Below, piece after piece: positions 54,852-63,902 of a stretch of DNA of 64,000 nt. Position numbers and translations under genes: made by a program. Each line of letters starts with the position of its first letter. Position 1 is the stretch's first letter. This DNA comes from Pantoea piersonii (lineage in GTDB: Bacteria > Pseudomonadota > Gammaproteobacteria > Enterobacterales > Enterobacteriaceae), in the NCBI RefSeq assembly GCF_003612015.1, contig NZ_RARB01000008.1, forward strand, positions 116,361 to 180,360. Direction: 5' to 3'. A model generated the notes under the pieces. That model made no database searches and was not told the DNA's origin. It worked only from the letters and a program-made list of their open reading frames with translations.

Positions 54852-54914
54852 ATGATTGACGCTGAAATGGGGAACTGGAAAGAATTCATCGCGGCGATGT
54901 TACGCAACAAGTAA
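54852..54914 (+). CDS. ypfM: YpfM, very small conserved protein (20 residues)
   Basis: The ATG follows AGAGAGG and encodes a 20-residue peptide of the form M-I-x-x-E-M-G-N-W-K-E-F-I-x-x-M-L-R-x-K. It aligns with E. coli YpfM (19 residues; M-I-E-R-E-L-G-N-W-K-D-F-I-E-V-M-L-R-K), a translated small protein of unknown function. A good promoter lies 28 bases upstream and a terminator 60 bases downstream, so it is a free-standing transcription unit. It lies between yffB and acrD as in E. coli. Too short for standard gene callers. Confidence 0.9.
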   Translation: MIDAEMGNWKEFIAAMLRNK

Positions 54915-54973
54915 CGCGCGGCGAACAGGCAGGAAGATTCCCCCTTGCTCTGATTCTGACCACACATAGCAAT

Positions 54974-55005
54974 AAGGCAGCCACTTCGGTGGCTGCCTTT
55001 ACTTT
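54974..55005. terminator. bidirectional terminator between ypfM and acrD
   Basis: AAGGCAGCCAC and GTGGCTGCCTT form a perfect 11-base stem with a TTCG tetraloop. TTTACTTTT follows on the plus strand (for ypfM); on the minus strand only a short T run follows (for acrD). Confidence 0.85.
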
Positions 55006-55010
55006 TGCAC

Positions 55011-58000
55011 TCAGTCGTGCGGCTTTGCCCGCAGCGGGAAGCGACGACGCACCAGCACGAAAAACAGCGGCACAAAGAAGATAGCCAGCAGCGTGGCGGA
55101 GATCATGCCGCCCATAACGCCGGTTCCGACCGCGTGCTGGCTGCCGGAGCCGGCGCCTGCGCTGATCGCCATCGGCAGCACGCCGAAAATAAAGGCCAGC
55201 GAAGTCATCAGAATCGGGCGCAGGCGCTGGCGCGAAGCGGAGAGCGTCGCCTCGACCAGCTCGCCGCCTTTGCTGTTCATCTCGTTGGCAAACTCTACGA
55301 TCAAAATAGCGTTCTTTGCCGAGAGGCCCACGACCGTCAGCAGCCCTACCTGGAAATAGACATCATTTTCCAGCCCGCGCAGCCAGGTGGCGACCAGCGC
55401 GCCGACCACGCCGAGCGGCACCACCAGCATTACCGAGAAGGGAATCGACCAGCTCTCATAGAGCGCCGCCAGACAGAGGAAAACCACCAGCAGTGAAATG
55501 GCGTAAAGCGCAGGCGCCTGCGAGCCTGACAGCCGCTCCTGATACGAGGCGCCGGTCCACTGAAAACCGACGCCGAGCGGCAGTTTTTCCACCAGCTGTT
55601 CCATCACATCCATCGCTGTGCCGCTGCTGACGCCTTGCGCCGCCTCGCCGACAATCTCGATTGAGGAGTAGCCGTTGTAGCGTTCCAGGCGCGGCGAGCC
55701 GGTCTCCCAGCGGCTGGTGGCGAAAGCGGAGAAGGGCACCATACCGCCGCTGCTGTTGCGCACATACCACTGATTAATATCGTCCGGCAGCATGCGAAAT
55801 GCCGGCGCGGCCTGCACGTAGACCTTTTTCACGCGTCCGCGGTCGAGGAAGTCGTTAACGTAGGTCGACCCCCAGGCGGTCGTCAGGGTATCGTTGATCG
55901 TATTGATCGAGACGCCCAGCGCCTGCGCTTTGCGCTGATCGACATCGATCTGCAGCTGCGGGCTATCGTCCAAACCGTTGTGGCGCACACGCGACAGCGA
56001 CGGGTTGCTGTCCGCCATCTCCAGCAGCTTATCGCGCATCGCCATCAGCTGTGTGTGGCCGATACCGGCGTGATCCTGCAGCTCCATATCAAAGCCAGAC
56101 GAACTGCCCATGCCGGTAATGGCTGGCGGACTGCTGGCGATAACGCGACCCTCTTTAATGGCGCGGAAGGCTTTAGTGGCGCGTTCGATAATGGCGAAAG
56201 AGGTGCGATCCGCGCCGGGGCGTGCTTCCCAGTCTTTCAGACGCACAAAGAGTCGCGCCACGTTCTGACCATTGCCGCCCGGCCCTGAGCCGATGGTCGA
56301 GAACACCGACAGCACGTTCTCTTTCTCCTGCGTCATATAGTAGTTTTCGACTTTCGCCACGACGTCGGAGGTTTGCTGAAGCGTCGCGCCTGGCGGCAGC
56401 TGCACCTGCGTCAGGAAGACGCCGCGATCCTCAAGCGGCAGAAACGAGGTCGGCAGGCGGGTAAACAGGAACGCCATCAGGCCGATAATGGCAAGATAGA
56501 GTAGCAGCCAGCGGCCGCCTTTTAGCAGAATGCGCGCGACGCCGCGCTCGTAACGGTCGGCGTTGCGGTTGAAGTGGCGGTTAAACCAGCCGAAAAAACC
56601 GCGACGGCCATGATGTTCTCCCTGCGCCAGCGGCTTGAGCAGCGTGGCGCACAGGGCAGGCGTCAGGATCATCGCCACCAGCACCGACAGCACCATCGCC
56701 GAAACGATGGTAATCGAGAACTGACGATAGATAGCGCCGACCGTACCACCGAAAAAGGCCATCGGCACGAAAACCGCCGACAGCACCAGCGCGATCCCGA
56801 CCAGCGCACCCTGGATTTGCCCCATCGACTTGCGCGTCGCCGCGCGCGGTGAGAGGCCCTCCTCGCTCATAATGCGTTCGACGTTTTCCACCACCACGAT
56901 GGCATCATCCACCAGCAGGCCGATAGCCAGCACCATCGCGAACATGGTGAGGGTATTGATACTGAAGCCGCAGGCGTAGAGCACAGAGAAGGTACCGAGC
57001 AGCACCACCGGCACCGCGATGGTGGGGATGAGCGTGGCGCGAAAGTTCTGCATAAACAGATACATCACGCCGAATACCAGCACAATCGCCTCCAGCAGCG
57101 TTTTCACCACGTCAATAATAGAGGCTTTAACGAACGGCGTCGTTTCATAGGCGACTTTGGCTTCCAGCCCGTGCGGGAAAAAGTGTGACAGCTCTTCCAC
57201 GCGCTGACGCACCAGCTTGTCGGTATTCATCTCATTCGCGCCGGAGGCGAGCTTAATGCCCAGACCCGACGCCGGCTGGCCGTTATAGCGGCTCAGATAG
57301 TCATATTTTTCCGCGCCCAGCGCCACCTGCGCCACGTCGCCCAGCGTCACGACCGAACCGTCGGGATTGGTTTTCAGGGTGATGGCTTTGAACTGCTCCG
57401 GCGTCTGCAGCAGCGACTGCGCATTGACCGTGGCGTTCAGCGCCTGTTTGTCCACTGACGGCAAACCGCCAACCTGCCCAACGGCGACCTGCGCGTTTTG
57501 CGCTTCGATAGCGCTTACCACGTCGTCGGTTGTCAGCGAGTAGGCGATAAGCCTGGCGGGATCGAGCCAGATGCGCATCGCATACTGCGAGCCGTAGGCA
57601 TCGACCTGGCCGACGCCATCGATACGGCTCAGCGGATCCTGAATATTACTGGCGACATAATCTGCAATGTCTTGTTTATCCATACTGCCGTCGGTAGAGA
57701 CGAAGGCGAGCATCAGGATATTGCTGTCGCCGGTTTTATTGACCGTCACCCCCTGAGACTGCACCGCCTGCGGCAGCTTGCGCAGCGCGGACTGAAGCTG
57801 GTTTTGCACCTGCTGCCGCGCTTCGTCGGGATTGGTGCCAGCGGAGAAGGTGAGCGTGATTTGCGCCTGGCCGGTATTGCTGCTGTTGGAGGACATATAC
57901 ATCAGGTTGTCGATGCCGGTCATGTTCTGCTCGATAACCTGCGTAACGGTATTTTCCAGCGTTTCGGCCGAGGCGCCGGGATAGTTGGCGGTGATACGCA

Positions 58001-58127
58001 CATTGGGCGGCGCGAGGTCGGGATATTGCTCAATCGGCAGAAAAATAATCGCCAGCGTGCCGCAAAGGCTGATTAAAATCGCCAGCACCCAGGCAAAAAC
58101 GGGACGGTCGATGAAAAAATTCGACAT
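55011..58127 (-). CDS. acrD: AcrD, RND-family multidrug efflux transporter
   Basis: AcrD is the inner-membrane pump that, with AcrA and TolC, exports aminoglycosides and other amphiphilic compounds. The 1038-residue protein (E. coli AcrD 1037) has the RND layout: helix 1 in [20 protein letters not shown], two large periplasmic loops, and the proton-relay Asp pair in [18 protein letters not shown]. The C-terminus [12 protein letters not shown] resembles AcrD rather than AcrB. I used the ATG after GAGGAG giving M-S-N-F-F-I-D-R-P; an in-frame extension has no support. acrA is not adjacent, also as in E. coli. Its neighbour narQ is conserved. Confidence 0.94.
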   Translation of the reverse strand: MSNFFIDRPVFAWVLAILISLCGTLAIIFLPIEQYPDLAPPNVRITANYPGASAETLENTVTQVIEQNMTGIDNLMYMSSNSSNTGQAQITLTFSAGTNPDEARQQVQNQLQSALRKLPQAVQSQGVTVNKTGDSNILMLAFVSTDGSMDKQDIADYVASNIQDPLSRIDGVGQVDAYGSQYAMRIWLDPARLIAYSLTTDDVVSAIEAQNAQVAVGQVGGLPSVDKQALNATVNAQSLLQTPEQFKAITLKTNPDGSVVTLGDVAQVALGAEKYDYLSRYNGQPASGLGIKLASGANEMNTDKLVRQRVEELSHFFPHGLEAKVAYETTPFVKASIIDVVKTLLEAIVLVFGVMYLFMQNFRATLIPTIAVPVVLLGTFSVLYACGFSINTLTMFAMVLAIGLLVDDAIVVVENVERIMSEEGLSPRAATRKSMGQIQGALVGIALVLSAVFVPMAFFGGTVGAIYRQFSITIVSAMVLSVLVAMILTPALCATLLKPLAQGEHHGRRGFFGWFNRHFNRNADRYERGVARILLKGGRWLLLYLAIIGLMAFLFTRLPTSFLPLEDRGVFLTQVQLPPGATLQQTSDVVAKVENYYMTQEKENVLSVFSTIGSGPGGNGQNVARLFVRLKDWEARPGADRTSFAIIERATKAFRAIKEGRVIASSPPAITGMGSSSGFDMELQDHAGIGHTQLMAMRDKLLEMADSNPSLSRVRHNGLDDSPQLQIDVDQRKAQALGVSINTINDTLTTAWGSTYVNDFLDRGRVKKVYVQAAPAFRMLPDDINQWYVRNSSGGMVPFSAFATSRWETGSPRLERYNGYSSIEIVGEAAQGVSSGTAMDVMEQLVEKLPLGVGFQWTGASYQERLSGSQAPALYAISLLVVFLCLAALYESWSIPFSVMLVVPLGVVGALVATWLRGLENDVYFQVGLLTVVGLSAKNAILIVEFANEMNSKGGELVEATLSASRQRLRPILMTSLAFIFGVLPMAISAGAGSGSQHAVGTGVMGGMISATLLAIFFVPLFFVLVRRRFPLRAKPHD

Positions 58128-58297
58128 CGAGTCGACACTCCTCAGCAGCGTTTCGCTTTTATTATCAGAATGCGGCCCGCGCATCGCGCGGGTCGTGCGG
58201 GCAGGGAAAGAGACGGTTTCTGCCGAAACTTACTCTACGTGCTGTCAGTCAGGATATCGTGGAGAAATTGTGGAGAAAGTGTAAATCCCCCGTCAGG

Positions 58298-58930
58298 TCA
58301 GCTGTTGCGGCTCTCCAGCCACATTACGGTGGCGGCGACGCGCGACCGAACATCAAGTTTTTTCAGCAGATTGCGGATATGCACTTTTACCGTCTCTTCT
58401 GAAATATGCAACGTGGCGGCGATCTCTTTATTCGACAGGCCGCGCGCCACCTCCTGCAACACATCGCGCTCGCGCTCGGTCAGCTGGCGAAACGGGCTGG
58501 CGCTGTGCTGGCGCGTGGCAAGATAGTCCCGTACTGCGTCGCTGAAGATTTTCTCGCCGCGCGCCGCCTGCAGAATCTGTCCTGGCAGCAGTTCCGGATC
58601 GCTGTCTTTGAGCAGATAGCCATCGGCGCCAGCATCAACCATTGCGTCGATATCGCTGCGCGCATCCGACACGGTAAAGATCAGAATACGTGAACTGATC
58701 CCTTCATGACGTAGCGCCTTCAGCGTATCCAGCCCCGACATGCCTTTCATATTCAGATCGAGCAGAATGATATCCGGTGCCAGGCGGCGCGCTTCGGCCA
58801 GCGCTTCGGTACCGTTGTTAGCCTCGGCGATCACTTCCAGCCGGGGTTCCAGCGTCAGTAGCTGGCGAATACCGCGGCGCATTAGTGGATGGTCGTCCAC
58901 GATCATTACCGTCAGCGTGGGTTGTTGCAT
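58298..58930 (-). CDS. narP: nitrate/nitrite response regulator NarP
   Basis: The 210-residue protein has a receiver domain with phospho-acceptor Asp in IILLDLNMKGMSGLDTL (about residue 58) and the acidic VMIVDDHP pocket. It has a C-terminal LuxR-type HTH (LTERERDVLQEVARGLSNKEIAATLHISEETVKVHIRNLLKKLDVRSR). Among NarL/NarP types the sequence is closest to NarP (D-D-H-P-L-M-R-R-G-x-R-Q-L-L; D-G-Y-L-L-K-D-S-D-P-E). It lies 75 bases behind the sensor gene narQ in the same direction. In E. coli narP lies elsewhere, so here sensor and regulator form a unit controlling anaerobic nitrate genes. Confidence 0.92.
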   Translation of the reverse strand: MQQPTLTVMIVDDHPLMRRGIRQLLTLEPRLEVIAEANNGTEALAEARRLAPDIILLDLNMKGMSGLDTLKALRHEGISSRILIFTVSDARSDIDAMVDAGADGYLLKDSDPELLPGQILQAARGEKIFSDAVRDYLATRQHSASPFRQLTERERDVLQEVARGLSNKEIAATLHISEETVKVHIRNLLKKLDVRSRVAATVMWLESRNS

Positions 58931-59005
58931 ATTGACTCCCGGGGAATTACGCGAAAAGCGCTTCTGAAAAGGTTAAAAAGGCGCGTTGCAGTCAACGCAA
59001 TACTA

Positions 59006-60694
59006 TTATGTCAGCCGCGTTGCGGGCTGCGGCGGAAAACGCAGCGCCACCTGGGTGCCGCGCGCCTGCGCCTGAATCGTCAGCTCGCCCGCCAGTCGTG
59101 CGGCGCGCTCCGACATGGTGGTTAAACCGTAATGGCCTTGCGGCTCTTCTGTAGTAGCGATGCCGACGCCGTCGTCAGTCACCGTAAGTAAATGCTCTCC
59201 TGCTGCGTTGCGCTCATAGCGTACGCTTATCGTCGCGGCATCGGCGTGGCGGATGGCGTTCAGCACCGCCTCGCGTGCTATCTGCAACAGGTGAACCTGC
59301 TGCTGCGCATCCAGGGTTTCCAGGCCGGGCTGAAAGCTAAAGCTAATTTTAGCCGTAACCTGTTCCTGCAACGAAGCGATCATCGCCTGCATCGCCGCAA
59401 CCAAATCGGCCTGCTCAATCGTCAGGCGGAAAGTCGCCAGCAGCTCGCGTAGCTGGCGATAAGCGTCTGAAAGCGTACGGTCAACGTCAGCGATAATGCT
59501 TTGCGCCTCGCTGTTCGAGTCGCCGAGGGCGCGGCGCAGCAGCGTCAACTGTATACGCAAAAAGGAGAGCGCCTGCGCCAGCGAATCGTGCAGCTCGCGC
59601 GCGATAGTGGCGCGCTCTTCGATCAGCAGCATTTGCTGAACCTGCTTTTGCGTCTGCCAGATCCAGATGGCGCGCGACAGCATATTTCCCAGGCTCTGCA
59701 TCAGCGCCTGACGCGGCCGGGTCTGCTCGCTCTGCCAGCGCAGCGCGCCGGTCTGTTCATCATCCTGCTGCAGCGGCACGCTGTGCCAGCTGAGCGTCTT
59801 ATCGCTTTCGCCTGTGCTAAACCGGCCATGCGCGCTCTCCAGTACCAGCGCGCGCAGGTTTTCGCGTTCGCGCACCTGCGCCATGACGCTTTCAAACAGC
59901 GCCGCGCTGAGCGGCCGGGCGGTCAGCATCTGCGAGCTTTCATACAGCAGCGACAGGGTACGGTTAGCTTCCTGTAAATCGCGCGTCTTCTCTGCTACCG
60001 CGCTGGCGAGGGCCTGATGGTGCGAGTGCAGACGCGCCGCCATGGCGCTGAAAGTCTGCGCCAGCACGCGCAGTTCGTTGTTCTGCTCTACTATCAGCGG
60101 CGGAAAGTCGAAGTTGCCGCTTTCAACATAGCGGCTGGCGGTCACCAGCGCATTGAGCGGACGCACGACCTGGCGGCGGCTGTAGCGAATGGTGGCTAAC
60201 GCCAGCGCCACAATCAACACCAGGCCCAGCAGACTGCTGGCCGCCACCAGCTCCATTTTCCTTTCGCTGTAGTGCTGCAACCCCATGACGAAACGATCGA
60301 TTTCGCCGACGTAGCTCGCCACCTGCTGTTGATAGAGGCGTGCGTCGCCGCGCTCCAGTTGCTGCTGTAGCGCGGGCCAGGCGGTACGCAGATGGTGATA
60401 ACGGCTGATGACCTCTTGCGGTACCCAGGGACGATCGAGATCGCGCAGCGCGGGTTTATTGAGCGTCTCTTTATACTCCAGCAGATGCTGCCGGATCTGC
60501 TGCGGATCGCTGGTGCTGTCCCAGGCCAGCCGGTAGCTCTGCATGCGCAGCGAACCGGCCAGATTGATCGCTTCGGCGTCGCGCAGGCTGCTGGAGAGCG
60601 TCATCAGCGCCAGCCCGGTCGTGAGCAGCGCCAGCAGAACGATAGCACTCAACGCTTGAGCGATACTGCGGGTCACTGAACGTTTCACAATCAC
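59006..60694 (-). CDS. narQ: nitrate/nitrite sensor histidine kinase NarQ
   Basis: The 562-residue protein (E. coli NarQ 566) starts M-I-V-K-R-S-V-T-R and has a first helix at about residues 13-33. The nitrate-binding P-box LRDAEAINLAGSLRMQSYRL follows, then a periplasmic helical sensor, a second helix near 150-168 and a HAMP linker. The kinase core has the phosphorylated His in ATIARELHDSLAQALSFLR and an ATP-binding domain with the N-box LLQIAREAVLNAIRHA and DDGVGI. It phosphorylates and dephosphorylates NarP in response to nitrate and nitrite. It is directly upstream of narP, with acrD next, as narQ-acrD are neighbours in E. coli. Confidence 0.95.
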   Translation of the reverse strand: MIVKRSVTRSIAQALSAIVLLALLTTGLALMTLSSSLRDAEAINLAGSLRMQSYRLAWDSTSDPQQIRQHLLEYKETLNKPALRDLDRPWVPQEVISRYHHLRTAWPALQQQLERGDARLYQQQVASYVGEIDRFVMGLQHYSERKMELVAASSLLGLVLIVALALATIRYSRRQVVRPLNALVTASRYVESGNFDFPPLIVEQNNELRVLAQTFSAMAARLHSHHQALASAVAEKTRDLQEANRTLSLLYESSQMLTARPLSAALFESVMAQVRERENLRALVLESAHGRFSTGESDKTLSWHSVPLQQDDEQTGALRWQSEQTRPRQALMQSLGNMLSRAIWIWQTQKQVQQMLLIEERATIARELHDSLAQALSFLRIQLTLLRRALGDSNSEAQSIIADVDRTLSDAYRQLRELLATFRLTIEQADLVAAMQAMIASLQEQVTAKISFSFQPGLETLDAQQQVHLLQIAREAVLNAIRHADAATISVRYERNAAGEHLLTVTDDGVGIATTEEPQGHYGLTTMSERAARLAGELTIQAQARGTQVALRFPPQPATRLT

Positions 60695-60775
60695 GGTAAT
60701 ATCCCTGTTTTTGGTGCGGGCATTATAAAGGAGGGGGCGGTAAGCCGCCAGGCCACTCTGATACTATCGACACGC

Positions 60776-60820
60776 TGGGTTACATTCTGCACAAAAAAGA
60801 AGCTCTGCTGACATAACCCA
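60776..60820 (+). other. inverted repeat masking a ribosome site
   Basis: TGGGTTA (60776-60782) and TAACCCA (60814-60820) are perfect inverted arms. The right arm ends directly before GGAGA, the ribosome site of the small ORF at 60833. In the RNA this could form a stem that partly occludes the site. Confidence 0.45.
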
Positions 60821-60832
60821 GGAGAATGCGCA

Positions 60833-60949
60833 GTGCGATGCCTAAAAAGGAGACAGCTTTACACCGGCCAAAGACTGGCTTTCATTGTGGCGATGATAAT
60901 TCTAAACGGCATTAAGCAAACCACCTGCAAACCAAGGAGCATGCGATGA
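60833..60949 (+). CDS. putative 38-residue membrane peptide coupled to the DUF1471 gene
   Basis: A GTG codon 7 bases after AGGAGA opens a 38-codon frame that ends in TGA overlapping the ATG of the next gene (ATGA). The peptide has a basic start (M-R-C-L-K-R-R-Q), a short hydrophobic helix (L-A-F-I-V-A-M-I-I-L), then a polar tail with a second cysteine. I recognise no family. Features in favour are the good ribosome site, the exact four-base overlap and the membrane-like core. Against it are the GTG start, the short length and no known homologue. It may be a real small protein or a leader that sets translation of the DUF1471 gene. Confidence 0.45.
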   Translation: MRCLKRRQLYTGQRLAFIVAMIILNGIKQTTCKPRSMR

Positions 60950-61218
60950 AAAAACCTGTTTTGATTCTGGCTGGCGCCCTGTTAGCAACCGCTTCGTTCT
61001 CCACGCTGGCGGCCACGCCCGTAAACCAGGCGCAGGCGCAGGGTCTGCAAAGCATCGGCAGCGTCTCCGTAACCAACGCGCGCGGCTCGCTGGATGACGC
61101 AACGCGTCAGCTTTCGCAAAAAGCTGAAGCGATGGGCGCAAGCCACTACCGTGTTATCGGCGTCGAAAACCCGGGCGACTCCAGCCTGTGGCGCGGCACC
61201 GCAGAGATTTATCGCTAA
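60946..61218 (+). CDS. DUF1471 (YdgH/BhsA/McbA-like) periplasmic protein
   Basis: The 90-residue protein has a signal peptide (about residues 1-22, ending STLAA) and a mature domain of the DUF1471 family. That domain contains G-L-Q-S-I-G-S-V-S-V, DDATRQLSQKAEAMGASHYRVIG and a closing GTAEIYR. Family members such as BhsA and McbA respond to stress, biofilm or copper conditions and act in the periplasm; individual roles vary and none can be assigned here. An AAGGAG site precedes the ATG, inside a small upstream frame that overlaps it by four bases. The gene is divergent from narQ and followed by a strong terminator. Confidence 0.9.
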   Translation: MKKPVLILAGALLATASFSTLAATPVNQAQAQGLQSIGSVSVTNARGSLDDATRQLSQKAEAMGASHYRVIGVENPGDSSLWRGTAEIYR

Positions 61219-61253
61219 CCCTCAGCCCTGATTTTCCCTCCCTGTAGCCTTTG

Positions 61254-61279
61254 CCGGTCCGTTAGTGACCGGTTTTTTT
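61254..61279 (+). terminator. intrinsic terminator after the DUF1471 gene
   Basis: CCGGTC and GACCGG with a 7-base loop are followed by seven T. Confidence 0.9.
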
Positions 61280-61493
61280 GTGCAGCAAACCCGATTATTA
61301 CAAAACACTTTGTGCGCCTTACCGGTATCTTTTGCTTCGTTCACGCAGAACGGGTAGGATTCATCGCCGTAATTTCCCCTGCCGCTTTACCTATAACTCA
61401 CAGGCAGATAAGTCGGGCAGTTACCCCATTTCGCATGGCGCGCGCAATCGTTTGTGATCGCCGTGATTGATGGTCAGGACAAACAGGAAGGCT

Positions 61494-62990
61494 ATGAAAT
61501 CTACTAAAAAAACCGCAGCCGAAATGCGTGCTGCGAAAAGACGCTGGCTGAACTCACATGACACCGGCTACCACAAGGCGATGGGCAATCGTCACGTTCA
61601 GATGATTGCTATCGGCGGCGCGATCGGCACCGGCCTGTTCCTCGGTGCAGGCGGACGTCTGCAGGCGGCAGGGCCAGCGCTGGCAATAATCTATCTGGTC
61701 TGTGGCATCTTCTCGTTCTTTATCCTGCGAGCCCTGGGCGAACTGGTATTGCACCGTCCGTCAAGCGGCAGCTTCGTTTCCTACGCGCGCGAATTCCTTG
61801 GGGAAAAAGCCGCCTACGTTGCGGGCTGGATGTACTTCGTGAACTGGGCGATGACCGGCATTGTCGATATCACCGCCGTGGCGCTCTATATGCACTACTG
61901 GGGCGCGTTCGGTGATGTGCCGCAGTGGGTCTTCGCGCTGGGCGCGCTGGCGATCGTCGGCACCATGAACATGATCGGCGTGAAGTGGTTCGCTGAAATG
62001 GAGTTCTGGTTCGCGCTGGTGAAAGTGCTGGCTATCGCCATCTTTCTGGTGGTGGGCGTGGTGTTTCTCGGCACCGGCAAGCCGCTCGACGGCAACGCCA
62101 CCGGCTTCCACTTAATCACCGATAATGGCGGCCTGTTCCCGCACGGCCTGCTGCCTGCGCTGGTGCTGGTGCAGGGCGTGGTGTTCGCCTTCGCCTCTAT
62201 CGAGCTGGTGGGCACCGCCGCAGGCGAGTGTAAAGATCCGGCGACCATGCTGCCGAAGGCGATCAACAGCGTTATCTGGCGTATCGGTCTGTTTTACGTT
62301 GGTTCGGTAGTGCTGCTGGTAATGCTGCTGCCGTGGAACGCCTATCAGGCGGGACAGAGCCCGTTTGTAACCTTCTTCTCGAAGCTGGGCGTGCCCTACG
62401 TTGGCAGCATCATGAACATCGTGGTGCTGAGCGCGGCGCTCTCCAGCCTTAACTCTGGCCTTTACTCTACCGGCCGTATTCTGCGCTCGATGGCGATGGG
62501 CGGTTCTGCGCCGAAGTTCATGTCGAAAATGAGCAAGCAGCAGGTGCCTTACGCCGGCATTCTGGTCACCATTGCGGTCTATGTGATTGGTGTGGTGCTC
62601 AACTACTACGTGCCTTCACAGGTATTCGAGATCGTGCTGAACGTCGCGTCGCTGGGCATTATCGCCTCCTGGGGCTTTATCGTGATCTGCCAGATGCGCC
62701 TGCGTAAAGCGATCAAAGAGGGCAAGGCGGACGACGTCAGCTTCAAGCTGCCGGGCGCGCCGGTCACCTCCTGGCTGACGCTGCTGTTCCTGCTGAGCGT
62801 GCTGGTGCTGATGGCGTTCGATTACCCGAACGGCACCTATACCATCGCCGCTATTCCGGTTCTGGCGGTTATCCTGGTGCTGGGCTGGTTCGGCGTGCGC
62901 AAGCGCGTTCAGGCTGTCGCGCAGACCGAGCACGATCATCTGCATGACGACGAAAAACCGCACGCGCTGGCGGACGACGCTGCGCGCTAA
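61494..62990 (+). CDS. ansP: L-asparagine permease AnsP
   Basis: AnsP imports L-asparagine (APC superfamily, 12 helices, inner membrane). The 498-residue protein (E. coli 499) shows the family N-terminus AAKRRWLNSHDTGYHKAMGNR, then helix 1 with QMIAIGGAIGTGLFLGAG, FILRALGELVLHRPSSGSF and the conserved VFAFASIELVGTAAGE. The C-terminal tail is charged and histidine-rich. I chose the ATG preceded by CAGGAAG; TTG and ATG codons 8-9 codons upstream are less well placed. About 275 bases of upstream sequence hold the DUF1471 terminator and the promoter, in which I see no clear operator. Confidence 0.93.
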   Translation: MKSTKKTAAEMRAAKRRWLNSHDTGYHKAMGNRHVQMIAIGGAIGTGLFLGAGGRLQAAGPALAIIYLVCGIFSFFILRALGELVLHRPSSGSFVSYAREFLGEKAAYVAGWMYFVNWAMTGIVDITAVALYMHYWGAFGDVPQWVFALGALAIVGTMNMIGVKWFAEMEFWFALVKVLAIAIFLVVGVVFLGTGKPLDGNATGFHLITDNGGLFPHGLLPALVLVQGVVFAFASIELVGTAAGECKDPATMLPKAINSVIWRIGLFYVGSVVLLVMLLPWNAYQAGQSPFVTFFSKLGVPYVGSIMNIVVLSAALSSLNSGLYSTGRILRSMAMGGSAPKFMSKMSKQQVPYAGILVTIAVYVIGVVLNYYVPSQVFEIVLNVASLGIIASWGFIVICQMRLRKAIKEGKADDVSFKLPGAPVTSWLTLLFLLSVLVLMAFDYPNGTYTIAAIPVLAVILVLGWFGVRKRVQAVAQTEHDHLHDDEKPHALADDAAR

Positions 62991-63023
62991 GCGACATTGA
63001 TACGGGCGATACCGCCCGTGCTG

Positions 63024-63058
63024 AAAAAGCCTGCCCGCTAACGGCAGGCTTTTTTCTT
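63024..63058 (+). terminator. intrinsic terminator after ansP
   Basis: AGCCTGCC and GGCAGGCT pair, flanked by AAAA and TTTTT, giving a classic terminator. A second small stem (ACGGGCG/CGCCCGT) precedes it. Confidence 0.92.
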
Positions 63059-63131
63059 CCCGCCTCTTATAGTTTTCCCGCACGCTTCCGCCTATGATGG
63101 CAGGCTCCCTCAAATCGGCAGTGGAGCCATC

Positions 63132-63710
63132 ATGTCGTTCAAGATCAACATCATCAAAGACAAACTTCTCTCCGAAAACTACTTTATTCTGCGTAACTAC
63201 ACCTATGAACTCGCCACCAAAAGCGGCGAAATGGTGCGCCACAAGCGCGAGGTGTATGACCGCGGCAACGGCGCCACCATCCTGCTCTATAACCGCGAGA
63301 AGAACAGCGTGGTGCTGACGCGCCAGTTTCGCATCGCCACTTACGTCAACGGCAACGCTAACGGCATGCTGATTGAGGCGTGCGCGGGGCTGCTGGATAA
63401 CGACACGCCGGAGGATTGCATTCGCAAAGAGGCGATCGAAGAGACCGGCTATGCGGTGGGCGAGGTGGAAAAACTCTACGAAGCTTATATGTCGCCGGGT
63501 GGCGTCACCGAGCTTATCCATTTTTTCGCCGCCGAATATAATGAGTCGCTGCGCGATAATGCCGGCGGTGGCGTAGAAGATGAAGATATCGACGTGCTGG
63601 AAATGCCTTTCCCTGAGGCGCTGGCGATGGTGAAAGATGGCCGCATCCGCGACGGCAAAACCATTATGCTGCTGCAGCATGCCCAGCTGGCGGGCTGGCT
63701 GAAAGCCTGA
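63132..63710 (+). CDS. nudK: GDP-mannose pyrophosphatase NudK
   Basis: NudK (YffH) is a Nudix hydrolase that cleaves GDP-mannose to GMP and mannose-1-phosphate. The 192-residue protein (E. coli 191) has [17 protein letters not shown] at the N-terminal strand, the Nudix box region at about residues 86-108 (CAGLLD...[12 protein letters not shown]) and the NudK-specific [16 protein letters not shown] and [10 protein letters not shown]. It follows the ansP terminator by about 75 bases, starts with an ATG behind AGTGGAGCC and has no partner genes here. Confidence 0.95.
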   Translation: MSFKINIIKDKLLSENYFILRNYTYELATKSGEMVRHKREVYDRGNGATILLYNREKNSVVLTRQFRIATYVNGNANGMLIEACAGLLDNDTPEDCIRKEAIEETGYAVGEVEKLYEAYMSPGGVTELIHFFAAEYNESLRDNAGGGVEDEDIDVLEMPFPEALAMVKDGRIRDGKTIMLLQHAQLAGWLKA

Positions 63711-63902
63711 CGATGAAGGATGACGCGTCGGGGCAGGGCGGCGCGTCTTAACGATTGTCCGATAAATCCGATTGAGATAAACCCGTGCGCTACCGATAGT
63801 GTAAACGGTGATTTCTGTGGCGCCGCATCGCAATATCGTATGCTTTTTCAGCAGTTAAGTGCGCTTTCCGGACGTGGTCACAGTTTAGGTCCACCGGATG
63901 TC
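63711..63902 (+). other. region between nudK and the IS1 end, possible 5' remnant of an interrupted gene
   Basis: Here a short frame begins at the ATG at 63840 and reads M-L-F-Q-Q-L-S-A-L-S-G-R-G-H-S-L-G-P-P-D-V straight into the IS1 terminal repeat, after which it would be out of context. It could be the first 21 codons of a gene split by the element. I do not recognise the protein and there is no strong ribosome site, so this is only a possibility. Confidence 0.3.

Noticed and set aside
63722..63756. Weak stem GACGCG/CGCGTC after nudK as terminator
   Set aside because: Six-base stem with a 14-base loop and no T-tract; not reliable.
62616..63833. 405-codon minus-strand frame across ansP and nudK
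   Set aside because: Antisense to two well supported genes and their terminator; residue content is typical of a reverse-strand shadow.
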